NCBI GenBank assembly: GCA_963693365.1
Contig: CAVNZM010000009.1
Coordinates: 1,488,001 to 1,552,000 of the forward strand
Source of the DNA: Amoebidium appalachense
Lineage: Eukaryota > Ichthyosporea
Length of the DNA stretch: 64,000 bases
Reading direction: 5' to 3'
The position numbers and the translations under genes were made by a program. The first letter of the stretch is position 1, and each line of letters begins with the position of its first letter. The notes below the pieces were generated by a model. That model saw nothing but the letters and a program-made list of their open reading frames with translations. It did not search any database and had not been told where the DNA came from. Below are positions 1-41,219 of the stretch, one piece after another.

Positions 1-539
1 ACACGTGTGTGTGTGTGTGTGTGTGACTACGTATAAAATTGTTTTGGTGTAGATGTTGCCGCAAGAGGGGGAGGGGAGGGGGGGAAGAGGGAGAGGGAGA
101 GGGGAGGGAGGAGGAAGGGGGCTTCGGGGGGAGGGGGGGAAGAAATCTTTCTCCCAACTGGAGTATGGATGGCTCACGATTGTATTGTGTTGACATTGTA
201 AACGGTTCGTGAGCAAGTTCCGGTGTGTGAGATTTATGTTAGGTGAAAAATCACGGTGTTTGTACTACTAGAATTCGGCAGTAAGACGAGCGACCTTAAC
301 TCGTGCACCTACATCCAAAAACACTGAGATATATCGCTACTGTAAAAAACCGATAACCCACCTAACGCATACAATATCAGTGGGCATCATTGTCTTAACG
401 CTGCTATTTGATTGCATTAAAAGTGTGCTTGGCTCTATAACTTACTGTCCATGCCCTTAAACCCTTATGCAAAGCTGTATATTAAACTCCAAAACACCGA
501 AGCAATTTATCGGATAAGCATAAACACGGAAAGGTTACA

Positions 540-585
<46 letters not shown>

Positions 586-897
586 TCCAAGTTCAAAAGT
601 CTCATGTGATAACTCAACACCACTGACACCCCCACCCACCACACCCCTCTCCGAGAGCCTACGATGGCAAACACAGGATTTTTCCACAACACATCAATAA
701 TCTGATCAACCACAAAGCATACACACTAAGCTCTGCCCCCCTCCCCCCCCCCCCCCCCCCCCCTCCCCTCCCCCCTCACTCTCCCCACCACACACACACA
801 AACACAGAAATAAACACATGCAGTAGTCCCCACACAGTCACGCGTAGCATCTAACCCCACACACCTACACCATACACGTACACACACACACCCACAC
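1..897. other. Window edge, no gene seen
   Basis: It begins with (GT)n and a G-rich purine stretch, has ordinary sequence at about 160-540, then a 44-bp poly(C) run at 541-584 and C-rich sequence at 736-790. This lies just downstream of the TIPIN stop codon (minus strand), so it probably holds that gene's 3' UTR. I see no further coding exon. Confidence 0.5.
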
Positions 898-9527
<8,630 letters not shown>

Positions 9528-10372
9528 CTTGTATTTCTTGCAGCGTGCGCTAACGTAGCCGCTTGTAGTAGAAGACGTGTATGTTGCTTTGATGTTTTTG
9601 CCAGAGCCTACAACGTCGGTGGCAGCTACGTGTGGGTAAGTGGTGTGGTAACTATGATTAATATTAGTTTCTATTACTGTTTTACTAGCTAATGCAGTAA
9701 CCTAATAATTTTCAAGCCAAATTACACTCTCTGAGCTTCACCCCCTAAGCTTTATCGAATTATTACTATTTCCCTGTTTAGACACAAAATCACGCGAACC
9801 CAAGAAACTCTCGGTCGTTTTTCGTTTTTTCAAAGCTCTCCGCAACCGCTCGGGGGCCCGGGCAGGTTTCGCGCCAAAAGCATATCGCCCCAAATCGATT
9901 GGACATGCTTGCGCACAAGCCATTTTCTATTGGCTCACTTTTCCAAATAGTTATTATGACGTAATTATGACGTCATTCCTCGATACAATTCGCTGGCGCG
10001 CCGTCGGTGCCACGGCCCTTGTGTTCAGAGGGCCGTGGTCGTCATGTATGAGGCTCCCCCTCTGTCAGACAAACACACACATATATATGCAGGGTATATT
10101 GCTTGTGGTGACGTCTAACCCCTTAAGAGCAAGGGGTTTGATTTTGGCATAGGCATCAGATTCAGCTCCTAACCTCGAAAAATTAGCGTACGATGACCAT
10201 AGCTTACATCGGGGTGTTGTACGTAGCCTGACATGTTTAGCTATATCCGCGCCATTTCTTAAGGGCGGGGTAGTAGTGTTTCTCTTCAACAGGCGACGGA
10301 GTTCAAAGGATTCTCATCCATCCGTTGCTTCTGTCCACATGCGGTGCAAATAGTTTCCCCCCACAATACAAC
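9528..10372. promoter_or_regulatory. Divergent TIPIN / bZIP promoter region
   Basis: This 845-bp region lies between the two translation starts. It holds TGACGTAA at 9957-9964 and a perfect CRE TGACGTCA at 9968-9975, inside a repeated TTATGACGT context. ATTGG (inverted CCAAT) boxes sit 31 bp apart at 9898-9902 and 9929-9933. Known: bZIP factors bind CRE-type sites, and CCAAT is the NF-Y/Hap complex site. Inference: the neighbouring bZIP may regulate itself and TIPIN here. Confidence 0.55.
10010..10038. promoter_or_regulatory. 10-bp perfect inverted repeat in divergent promoter
   Basis: CCACGGCCCT at 10010-10019 and AGGGCCGTGG at 10029-10038 form a perfect 10-bp stem with a 9-nt loop. It could be a dimeric protein site or a transcript hairpin; no factor is recognised. 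Confidence 0.5.
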
Positions 10373-11449
10373 ATGGACTTTTCCGGTGGAAATCCCTCTG
10401 GGGAGGGAGAGCAACATGGAGATGGGGTAGGCAACAGCAGGTGCATGTGTGGGTGTAACTACCCGTGTGCCTGTGATCTACTTAAAGGGAATCTCCACGA
10501 TATTTTGCAGGAGCTTGGCATGCCCCCAGCAACTTTCGAAAATCCAAATGAATTGTCTGGAATACCGTCCGAGGACTTCTTAGCACAGGCCAACATCGGT
10601 GGTTTTGGTGAGCACAACAACGGGAATTTCCTTTCTGGAGGATTTGCAAGAAGCCTTAGTGCAGAGCATATACCCTCTTCATTTTCACAGTCGGACCCGT
10701 TCAGGGGTGAAACATGGGGAGGAAGTTACCCGTTGGCCCAAACACACAACCAAATTCCGCACCAAATACAAGGAGACATGTACGGGGGTCCACCCCTTAA
10801 TCCAAACCCGATGTCACATTTTCTGCAAAGTTCCCAAAATGGGCTGCGTGGACAGACATGGGACAGTTTCCAGACAACCGGATCATATCCCAATACGCCG
10901 GCAGCAGGATTGCAAAGCGACGGAGGGTCATTGCAGGGTATGGGGAAAGACCAGGGAGAGAGTGATTCGCAAGGGGGGGACAAGGGAAAGAGGCAATACA
11001 ACAACAAAATGGCGTCACGTTTGTTCAGGTGAGTGCATTTTAAAGGGGTGTGAGTTTGTGTGAGCATGTGCCGGTCTGTTGGGGTGGGTTGGGTGTAGGT
11101 CGCTCTGCATGCATGAGTTTCTAGCAAGGGACGTATTGAGATTGCGGTCACAATTGTCATCCGGGTTGGTGCTGGTGTGGTGCATCTTTGAATTCCCCCT
11201 GTGCACAGCGCAACACCCACTGGGTACACAGTGTAAAATGTACTTGGGTGATACTTATGCTTGTCGGTTGGAAAAAAAACGTAAATAGTCGGGATCTAAA
11301 CTTGCTCGTTAGTCCCCCTCCCCCTCCCCCCTTCCCTCTCCCCCCCCTCCCCTCCCCCCTCTGCCCCTCACACACACACACAGACACACAAACATACACA
11401 CACACACACACACACACAGGCACACACACACTCTCTCTCTTCCCCCCCC

Positions 11450-11507
<58 letters not shown>

Positions 11508-11926
11508 CCCACGGGCAGGCACTCTTTCCCTAAAGTTGACTCGCATAGCTGGGATAGGCAGCCAAACATCCTGCACGTGCTTGCGTGCTTGCGCACAGTC
11601 AGGGGCACACACACCTGTCTTACAAATCTCAATCGATAATAACTAGATTGAGAGAGGGACTATGGTATATCCCCCCCCCCCCCCCCCCCTCCCCCCCCCC
11701 TCCCCCCTCCCCCCCCCCCCCCCCTTTCTCCCCCCCTCCTTCTTTTTCTTTTTTTTTTCGTTGGCCCTTTGCAGATGCCTATTTCATATGTGAACTTGGT
11801 GCTAGGGCTTTTTCTTTGATCTCGCTCTTGTGGGTATTTTATGTTTGGTTGGGTTGATAGGTGAGTGGGTGTGTTAGGTGATGTTGTCCACGTAGTTGTG
11901 TTTCAATTGGGCGTGCCATATCACAT

Positions 11927-12007
<81 letters not shown>

Positions 12008-13285
12008 TGTATTTGTACACACACGTGCGTGTGTGTGAGCCTGTACATAGCGCGCGCACACACGCCCGCGCCTGCACGTGTATGCTCGGCGTGTATACCG
12101 GTGGGCATGATTTATGTGTAGACCAAAGGTCGGGTTGGGTGTTTGACATGTTTGCAAAGGTGTTGAAATGGTGGTATGAGGACAAGTGTGAATTGTGTTT
12201 GCTTACACCTGTATGTGTGGTTGGCTTGGTTTGGTTTTCCATGGTTTATTCTGCCGGCGTGTGTGTGTGTGTGTGTGTGGCGGTGGTTGGGGGGGGAGGG
12301 GGGGGGATCTTTAGGGCTTGATAGACCTCTAACTTTGGAATACAATCAGGGAACGTCGCAAGCGAAAGTACCAAGAGATCGTCGATGAGAACATAAAACT
12401 ATCCAATGAAAACCGCACGTTAAAGGCCGAAAACCAACTTCTCCGCAACATTCTTATGCGGGGCCATCCCATGAGCCACCCGGATTTTGCGTTTCTTCAG
12501 TTTGATTCGTGCGGGTGTTGCATAAAAACATCAAACGGTCCGTCAAAATGCGGAGGTGCAGGCAGCCCGGGAGAAGAGAAAAAGGCGGGCTGTTGCTCGA
12601 ATAAACCCCCACAACCCCAAATTTCAAACCCCCCCACGCCAGCCGCTCCAACCACCAACAATGTACTCCCTATTCGTCCTTTGGGGAGATCACAGCCAGC
12701 CGCCCAACTTTTCCAGCCCCCATGCGACCCCCCTTCCCCGTCGGTTATTCCCAGTTTATTCCACCGGGTGGGCCTCCTGCGCCCATAATGCACACACAAT
12801 ATCCCGGTTTTATCCCGACTCAGCACCCAGGCATATATCCACCGGCACGTCCACCCGGACACGTTCACCCTGCACAAAACCATTCCGGGTGTGGATGTTC
12901 GCATAACGAACAAGCGGGCGCGCACGGGCACACACACAACCACGGAGGCGGGGAGGGGTCGTGTTGTGCAAGGAAGAGCGAGGAGACAGTGAATGTGCAG
13001 AGCAAGGGATGTTGTGGGGGCAAGGACGGACCATGTAGGTGTTCGGGGTGTACGTGTAGTTCTGAGAAAGTGGGGAGGAACGAACATGTTGCACACAGAC
13101 ACGAACACACACAGGCGGCACATGTACAGAATGAAGACACTGTGCAGTATCAAGGGAATGGATATGTGCATGTGGAGAGGGACGGTAGGGGTGGGGGTGG
13201 GTGTTGTGGTGGTGGTGATGGGGAGAGGACGGGTCAAGGTGGAAACCAGAGCAAGGGTTGCTGTGGGGGCGGGAACACACACTAG
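10373..13285 (+). CDS. bZIP transcription factor with cysteine-rich (metal-sensor-like) clusters; frame break in exon 2
   Basis: Exon 1 is 10373-11028 (donor AG|GTGAGTG); exon 2 is 12350-13285. An in-frame ATG also exists at 10325. The intron splits the bZIP basic region: NNKMASRLFR ends exon 1 and ERRKRKYQEIVDEN opens exon 2, giving the canonical N-x2-A-S-x2-F-R signature. A leucine/asparagine zipper follows (NENRTLKAENQLLRN). Cysteine clusters: residues 24-34 (CMCGCNYPCAC), then CGCC..KCGG..GCC after the zipper, and a C-terminal series CGC, CC, GCCGGKDGPCRCSGCTC, GGGGCCGG and KGCCGG with His-rich HGHTHNH. The layout recalls fungal HapX/Yap5 iron regulators and CxC copper-sensing regions, but membership is not established. 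The frame changes from phase 0 to phase 2 between 12605 and 12788: either a 1-nt error in a C run near 12629, or a short intron (see findings). A nuclear, metal-responsive role is inferred. Confidence 0.82.
11029..12349 (+). repeat. bZIP-gene intron with (CT)n, (GT)n and C tracts
   Basis: This single intron runs from GTGAGTG to TACAATCAG. It contains CA/CT arrays (11369-11505), C runs (11671-11724), a (GT)n array at about 11928-12006, and a G-rich tract at 12288-12307. Confidence 0.75.
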
Positions 13286-13335
13286 GGGAGTTCAGTGCTT
13301 AGATATGATGATGTAAATGCACGTAGCACCGAAAA

Positions 13336-13447
<112 letters not shown>

Positions 13448-14414
13448 AACACACACGCCTGCACACGTTTGTTAACACACACACACCCGCGTGAACACAA
13501 ACAGAACAAGTGAACCACCCAATCCCTCCCTTCCCTCCCCCCTCCCCCCTCACCCCCTCCCTCTCTTCCCCACCCATCTATACACCCACGCACCCACCCT
13601 ACCACTACCACCAACCAGCCACCCACCCCTATATACAGTCACCTTCATCTTTTTATACCGACACGCACACACACACGTTCATGTCACAAGGACACTTGCA
13701 TACCCACCAACATGCATTCACGAAACCAACACCACCATACATTTACCGATTTAAGTAGTTTTTGTCATTCCGTTCCTCAGACCGAGTTAGGGAGCCTTTT
13801 GGGTTAGGCTTTTTGCTTTACCGCTCCCACGGGTACCCGTACGTTTTTCTTTTGCAGTAACAATGTGTGTTTCTGCTTTTTTTTAAGAATGTTTTGTCAT
13901 CAGCCCAGTACCCACCTTTCTTTTTCTTTTTTCTCTTTATTTTTCTTTCTTCTTTTGTTTTTGATTTTGCTCTGCTTGCAGTGTGTTGTATGCAATATGA
14001 GGCCTAGTAGTGAGAATGCTGCTGTGAATGACCTTTATTTCGGTGTTAGCACGAGACTTCTTTTCAAATGTCGAAGATGTATTTTATCGAAGGTATGCTC
14101 TCCTAGTTGTACATAGGCACAGTAATCTTATGTTTGCGGTTGAGTGTTTGCATTTGAATTTTTTTCCGAAAGGATAGTTGTACACATAACATGCGTGTGA
14201 TTAATTAATGATAGATATGGTGCTAGTGTTCGTTATGTACTGCAGCAGTAATATAGTAGGAGTAGTTTCTAGAATGCATTATTGTCCACATGTTATGTGC
14301 CAGATCTAGACCAGCATATGGTGTATTATTGTGCCTGCAGGTTCAGGCAATCCAATCACTTGCTTCAAACCCTGGTTTATTTTTCGGCATGTCACATTCA
14401 AACCCGGTGTTCAA

Positions 14415-14459
<45 letters not shown>

Positions 14460-14834
14460 ACCCAACCCAACACCACCACCACCACCACCACTACCACCAC
14501 CCTCTCTGCACACGTGTCATGCATTTGTGTTCTCTCTCTTTTTCTGGTGCCCCCAGAGTTAACACAAATCCATGGCACTTACATGTGCAGAGATCTCGAG
14601 AAGGAGGGGGGGGGGGGGGGGGGGGGGGAGGGAACTAGTACTGGAGAAGTACCAGGAGCGAGGGAGCCGGAGGAAGTTGAGGGGGGGGAGAAAAGAAACG
14701 GAATGATGATTATCATGATTGTGCGTATGTGTACATGTAACCCACCACGTGCATAAACAACTGCAGGGCTTGGGATCAGTATACAAAGGTTCATGACTCT
14801 TGGAAAGGAAAACCTCACGTACGTAGAACACATA

Positions 14835-15017
14835 CACAGAGAGCCTCAGTGTCACGTACGTACAGCCCCTTGTTTTGCCGACGTCGACGCCGTCTTATTG
14901 TATTTTTGACAAGCGATTCTTATTGGACATTTCGTACCCAATGAGCCTCAGTGTGACGTACATGCCCCTTGTTTTGCCGTCTGGTTCTATTTTTAACAGG
15001 CGATTCTTATTGGACAT
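14835..15017. repeat. Direct duplication of about 100 bp
   Basis: The block reading GAGCCTCAGTGT..ACGTAC..CCCCTTGTTTTGCCG, followed by GCGATTCTTATTGGACATTT, occurs twice in succession with a short length difference. It lies in the intergenic region and is non-coding. Confidence 0.75.
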
Positions 15018-15316
15018 TTGCCATGCTGGGCCAGCCAGCTGGGTTTTAACAGCCCCCCACGATTGCTCAAAAACTGTGCACAACACAACATTCAATGCAT
15101 GCTTGGTTAGCATGCACGTCTTCGGAACTTTGTATTATCTCACGTACAGTTAAAATAATAAAACTATGTATGGACCAATAATTTTCGCGCTATATGCACG
15201 ATTAGGCAAATATAGAAATTTGGGCGGGAAGTTTTTGCGTGCCCAAAAAAAAGAGCATGGTTTCATAAGACGTACATATGCAACATAATAGCCAATCACA
15301 AACATGTTTAACCCCT

Positions 15317-28482
<13,166 letters not shown>

Positions 28483-28991
28483 GGTCACCGCCTAGCGTAC
28501 GCTAGTCGAAACACCTCCAAGAAAAGTCGTAATTGGTTAAGGATGAAAGACTGAAAAAAATTCCCCCCTTCGACTCTGTCCGAATTCCTGACACGTAGGC
28601 CCTTTACACAGTCAGTGTGTGACGGGCCTTGTACATGCCCTGTACAGGCCCGTCACAACTGTTACGATGGAGCGGCATTTCGCCGCACCCAAAGAATCGC
28701 GAATAGCCTAGAATGGTTCGAGTGTCTTGGTAAAACGTTTTATTATTGGTTATAGATCTTGTTAATCTGTTACTATTCGTTATATATCACGTACTTGGCT
28801 CGTACTTGGCTTTGGCTTATTTTAGGCGTATGTGATTGGTTAAGTACCCATTCCCGAATCTTTTTGAGCCACTCCTCGCAGGTATATAAAGCGGGACACC
28901 ACGGCCTCTCAGTTCACACTTAAAAGTTATCTGGTTTCGTTTCACGCAGTCATCAAAAAACTATTCAAGCTTTACTCTCTCAATCGCAAAC
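28483..28991. promoter_or_regulatory. Divergent NCA2 / HSP20 promoter
   Basis: This 509-bp head-to-head promoter holds TATATAAA at 28883-28890 on the HSP20 side, about 100 bp before its ATG. It has three ATTGGTTA boxes (inverted CCAAT) at 28532-28539, 28745-28752 and 28835-28842. A near-perfect 17/18-bp inverted repeat lies at 28618-28657, and a perfect 14-bp palindrome CTAGCGTACGCTAG at 28492-28505, ten bases before the NCA2 ATG. Only an imperfect heat-shock element (GAA-TTT-GAG, about 28854-28867) is visible. The NCA2 side lacks a clear TATA box. Confidence 0.65.
28618..28657. promoter_or_regulatory. 17/18-bp inverted repeat (candidate operator-like element)
   Basis: Left arm TGTGACGGGCCTTGTACA (28618-28635), a 5-nt spacer, right arm TGTACAGGCCCGTCACA (28641-28657). 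The right arm is the reverse complement of the left except for one extra T. It sits centrally in the divergent promoter. Confidence 0.7.
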
Positions 28992-29588
28992 ATGTCTCTC
29001 AGCCGCATCATCCGTCCATTCTTCAACGAGCTTTCCACCATCGAGCGCGACTTTGCTCGTGTCTTTGCTCCCTCCCTCTACGGCCACAACTTGATGTCAG
29101 GCTTCCCCACCACTTCCCCCCTGGCCCAAGCATTTGCCCAACGCCAGCCCGCCTTCCACGTGAGAGAAAATGACAAAGACATCGTCATTGAGGCCGATAC
29201 CCCAGGATTCAAGAAAGAGATCTTGGCCGTGGAGCTGGATGGCAGCCGCCTGATCATCCGCGGGCTACAAGAACAGAAGAAGGCAGAGGGGGGTGCTGAG
29301 GGGGCGCAGGCAGGGGACAGTGAGCAGTTCTACGACCGACGGGAGTTCCAACAGTCCCTGCAGCTGCCCCCCGAGCTCACCGGTGCGCCCATCACGGCCC
29401 ACTACGAAAACGGCGTGCTGCGCGTCAAGCTGGCCAAGCCCGAGCCCGCCAAGAAACACCCCGTGCAGATTTCCATTGCCGGCCCCGACACTGTGGCTGA
29501 GAGCATGAAGGTCATCGGGGACGCAAAGGCCGCGGCTGAGGCTGTCGGCGCAAAGACTGAGGCTAATACCGCAACTAGTACTGCTTGA
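28992..29588 (+). CDS. Small heat-shock protein (HSP20/alpha-crystallin family)
   Basis: ATP-independent chaperone that holds unfolding proteins; intronless, 198 aa. N-terminal arm 1-50 (MSLSRIIRPFFNEL, hydrophobic). Alpha-crystallin domain about 53-149 with the ADTPGFKKE strand region, an acidic Gly/Ala-rich loop (93-112) before the EQFYDRREFQQSLQLP strand, and the family motif ENGVLRVKL at 139-146. An ISI (I-x-I) tail motif lies at 160-162, followed by an Ala-rich C-terminus unusual in length. The domain style is that of bacterial, plant and fungal HSP20 rather than vertebrate alpha-crystallin. The start is the first ATG after the TATA box and a ~70-nt leader. No organelle signal is evident; probably cytosolic. 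It is divergent from NCA2. Confidence 0.96.
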   Translation: MSLSRIIRPFFNELSTIERDFARVFAPSLYGHNLMSGFPTTSPLAQAFAQRQPAFHVRENDKDIVIEADTPGFKKEILAVELDGSRLIIRGLQEQKKAEGGAEGAQAGDSEQFYDRREFQQSLQLPPELTGAPITAHYENGVLRVKLAKPEPAKKHPVQISIAGPDTVAESMKVIGDAKAAAEAVGAKTEANTATSTA

Positions 29589-29799
29589 AACATATACTGC
29601 ATTGTATGGCTGCACACTGGTGATGATGATATGCCGCGTTATAGGTCGAGTATGTATGTCTTCACATTGGGGTGAACAAAAGGACGCTAACGTTTTAACT
29701 GATGTTATGTTTAAATTTGTGCACTTTTCAGTGAACCGTTTGAAAAGCCTCAGGGCTAAACCTTATCATAAACGTGGACCGGACATGTCGACATGATCA

Positions 29800-29833
<34 letters not shown>

Positions 29834-30385
29834 AATGCCTATATATTGCAAGACTGCATTTTTCACTTGTTTATACTGTTAAGTCAAATATTATTATCAT
29901 AGGTAAAAGATTGTTTTTAGCGGTGGTATATGTGCCTGTAAAAGTTTGGCCGCGTTTAGTTTCAGTACATAGTAAGGTTGACCAAGATTGCATAGTAACT
30001 GTAGGATCAATAGAAGATACCCTCAAAAAGTGGGGGGGGTGGGCGGGGGGGGGGGGAAGGGAATGGGAAAGGAAAAAATAGCATGTACATGCCTGTTACA
30101 AATCAGCATATGAGATCATAGATGTACAGTAGATATTGAGTGTTTCTAAATTTTGTGTGTAATGAATATAAGTATATTGCCGTCATCTGGACATAATTTG
30201 TCAGTAGGATTGGATGTTATGAATGAGTAATAAATAAAGTGGTGAAAATGGACACATGTGCTCCAGCTAGCTGGTTTTGATGTCAACTGCCTCTACCCCC
30301 CTTCCCCCCTTCCCCTCCCCCCTCAGGATCCTCCCCTCACCCCCCCCCCCCCCCCTTCCCTGCAGCTGCCATCCCCTCTAGCCCG

Positions 30386-30419
<34 letters not shown>

Positions 30420-31379
30420 ACCCCCCCCTGGCCAGCCCCCGATATTTTTGTTACCCTACACGCAATCTCCCATTTGTGCTTCATACTACTAAAGAGTCAG
30501 TAGCGATTTGAGAACCTATTCTCGTAGTATGTGTATCCCCCCCCCCCCCCCCCCCCCCCCCACCCCAAAAAAACCAAAAAAAAAAAAAACACACACACAC
30601 ATCGCCGACAACTCGCGCCCAGCAATGGTTGTCAAGATGTGACAAGAACTTGTCGTGCGTAGAAAGCAACACCGGTGGCTCTGCTTATATTTACCCTTCT
30701 ATTGTTAGGTTTGGTATGAGAAAGTTTTCCCCGTTAGAGGCCGGAGGGTAAACTTACTGGGGCGAAACTTTGGAATCAATACAACTATTATGGGCATGGC
30801 TCAAGGGTTCAAGAGTTGCGCATGAAGTGTACATGCATGTGGATGCGGGCCTGCAGCTGTGTGCGATGTCCATGTTGGCATGCAACAACAATGGTTTCAC
30901 ATATCGAGTGTGTTTTTGTGAGCCACGGTATGTGTGTGTCTGTCAAGTGTGTGTGTGTGTGTGTGTGTATGTGTGTGTGTGCGCACGCGCGCGCATGAAG
31001 GTGGGGAGCATGCCAGGGTGGAGTTGCCTGTAACAGTACACACCCAGATGTGGATGTGTGTGTGTGTGTGTGTGTGTTTGTGCGTGCATGTGCATGCCCG
31101 GGCTCGGGTTGCGATAGAACAGATAGCTGACCCCATGTACTTGAGTTAAATTCTGGAAAGTATTTACAGGTACTGGATGCATGTATAAGAGTGTTCAGCT
31201 ATAAGTTACAAACGGTTTATGCGCCCGCTCAGGGCGAAATCTAAAAACTGGCGTACATGCTGAGCACCGTAATGTATTGGGATCATAACAAATTAAAATT
31301 ATAGTCGCAAAATGCAAGTATAAAATGTTATTATAAAATGAACAGGCCACCGTCAGCCTGTTCGTGCTCTGGCTGTGGG
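29589..31379. other. HSP20 3' UTR and convergent intergenic region
   Basis: Poly(T) at 29803-29832, then A+T-rich sequence to overlapping polyadenylation signals AATAAATAAA at 30229-30238. Beyond are C tracts at 30341-30416, (GT)n at about 30948-30978 and 31056-31078, and the start of globin duplication unit A from about 31200. No gene is seen. Confidence 0.55.
30229..30238 (+). terminator. Polyadenylation signal of HSP20 gene
   Basis: Two overlapping AATAAA hexamers 640 bp after the HSP20 stop, followed by a GT-rich stretch, fit a 3' processing site. Confidence 0.6.
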
Positions 31380-38830
<7,451 letters not shown>

Positions 38831-41187
38831 GGTGGATTAATGGATGTGGGCTGAGAATTTGTAACACGAGAGATTGGTCTTGAAAGTTGTAAAGTTGCAC
38901 AGCGGATATTAGATAGCACCCTATTCCTACTGGTTTGTTTGTTTTATAAATAGTTGCAAGATCATCCCGTTTTATAAATTGTTGCAAGATCATCCGTCAC
39001 CTTCAATGATTGTGCATGTATGTGACCGAGGGTTTTGTGGTGGGGCGTGCCGGGAATACGAACTGCTGCGGCGGCGAAAGAAGACATCAACAGATTCCTC
39101 ACTACATTCGTCGTGTGTGATGTTTCGCAAGTGATAGTCGGACCCGCTGTGTGTCACTACGATAGAAACAAAATTTTAAATTGGTATGTACCGAAGGCGT
39201 CCGGAATCGATTCTTCCTACACCCTACAAGTGGTAGGTTGGCTACCAAACGATGATCTGAGTGAATTGAGGGGTTCACAGAAGTGCCGTGATTCACGACT
39301 GTCTTTACAGAGTCGACAGATAGAAGGGCTCTAGAGTACTACAATAGTATGCCAGTCGGCATTACATATTCGTGCTCGCGCGGCCGAGCGAGCAAGCGCG
39401 AGCCAGGAGCACGCACCAGGGGCTGCCAGGGCTTGGCGCTCTTAATCGTATTTCGACAAATTTCGGAAATTTAGCCACCCTTGACGGTCGTATTTACTAA
39501 TTGAAAGCCCATTTTTAATCGTATTGGGGGGCTTTCTAAATCGTAAATACGATGATTCTGGATCGTATTGCAACCCCTGGCACGCACATGCATATATATA
39601 TGTACATACATGTACGTCTCAACATGGTGTATTATTGCACGGACTGCAACATTGATGGCTTCTGCTTCTTGCTGTCTTGGTAGCCAATCTTTGTTGTTTA
39701 GGTAAGCTTGTCATAGCAAGGCCACACAACATGCCATCGATATGGCGCATAGTACTAATATTAATAGTACATAGCTATTATAACTATGACTGTGGCGGGC
39801 CTTGGGGCGGGCCCCACCGGATGATCTAGAACTCGGTCAAGTTGAGCCAATCGGTTGGTGTGGTAGTTCCGATTGGATAAAAAGGACCCAATCGGAAGGC
39901 ATGACGTCGAACAGGTTGAACCGTTGGTGGCGCGGCGCCGGCCAGCATCAATGTTGCGGCCGTATAGCGGGGCCCCGGCCTAAATTCTTGGTTTGCCGCC
40001 TAGAGAAATGTAAACATTCAATCACAACACAAAGATTATGTAGGCTACCTCTTTCCTTTTTGCTTTCTTGTTTCTTTGTTATCCCCGAGCCCCGGGGTCA
40101 TTTACATAGGCTTGATCATGACTGAGTCTCGGAGATCAGATCATGATTCCGATGGCGAATGGTGTACCAATCAGATTGAGCTTTCGCACTTTTTCTAGAT
40201 CAACCCAGGGTGTGAAATTGCCGCGTTTGGCCGGTGGCCTGGTGCCATTTCACTACTCAGTCTGACTTTACGGCGGGCGTTGCGAACGGTTCAGGTGGTG
40301 GTGTAGGAAAGTATGATATGCCATGAATTCTGGAATATTTTTTCTACCACTACCTGTAAGATTTTGGCCACTTGCGAAAATCATGCCGCTGGCAGGTGGT
40401 GGTGTATAAGTTGATTTTGGTCCATGTTTATGCAACAATGTGTGATTGGCTTAGGTTGCTGCCGATGATTGGCTTAGCTTACCCTCGTTATCACCTAATT
40501 AGCGTTGCGATTGGGTAGATCTATTCCAGGAATGTTAAAAAGTGTATATCCGTTTAGCGATTGGCTGTTTATCGTGTAAAGCAAATCCGTCTTTTTCACA
40601 TACCGCATTCCACCCGGCATGCCATCGATCTAGGTTGAATGTGGGCCTTCGTCGTTTTGGGTTGAATGCGGGTGCCTCCGAATGGAATGCTGCTAAAAAA
40701 AAGAAACGATAAAAGCAACGTGGCAAAATGGAAGTTGATTCCAATATTTAGAAGTGGTCAATCATTCATATCGCCTAGTTACACAAATCCCTGGATAAAT
40801 AACGAGTAACGTTGAGATCCCTCCTACACCACTACCTCCGCTTCGCAACATGGGCACGGAATCCCCTGCCTAGGTGTGTAGTAGAGCCGCCAACCTTTTT
40901 TTTATAGGTTTTTTTCCTTTTTTCCCCACTGGCTGTAGCCACTGGTTGAAAAATTGGTGGAACTAGCCCCGAAAAGTCCGTTAAAACAGGCGGAGCTAAT
41001 ATTGGGACTGAGCTCGATATTTGTCAGGTGCAGCAAATGCATGCATGGGTGAAAAGGACGAAGGGCAAAGCGACTTGGCAAAAATCTTTACTCTGATACT
41101 GGAAAGCTCTTTGGAATTATCAAAACGGTTAACGAGGTTACTAATACGCTTCTAATGTGAGGTCCCTTTGCTTCGTAGAGGCTTCCC

Positions 41188-41219
<32 letters not shown>

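Noticed and set aside
12640-12703. Two CAGCCGC motifs (CNG/CNGN, as at XBP1/HAC1 cleavage loops) in the bZIP gene
   Set aside because: Cutting at both removes 57 nt, which does not change the frame, and no clear paired hairpins were seen. The 26-nt GT-AG option is listed separately.
28850-28870. Heat-shock element upstream of HSP20
   Set aside because: Only an imperfect GAA-TTT-GAG series is visible, so it is mentioned but not called as a functional element.
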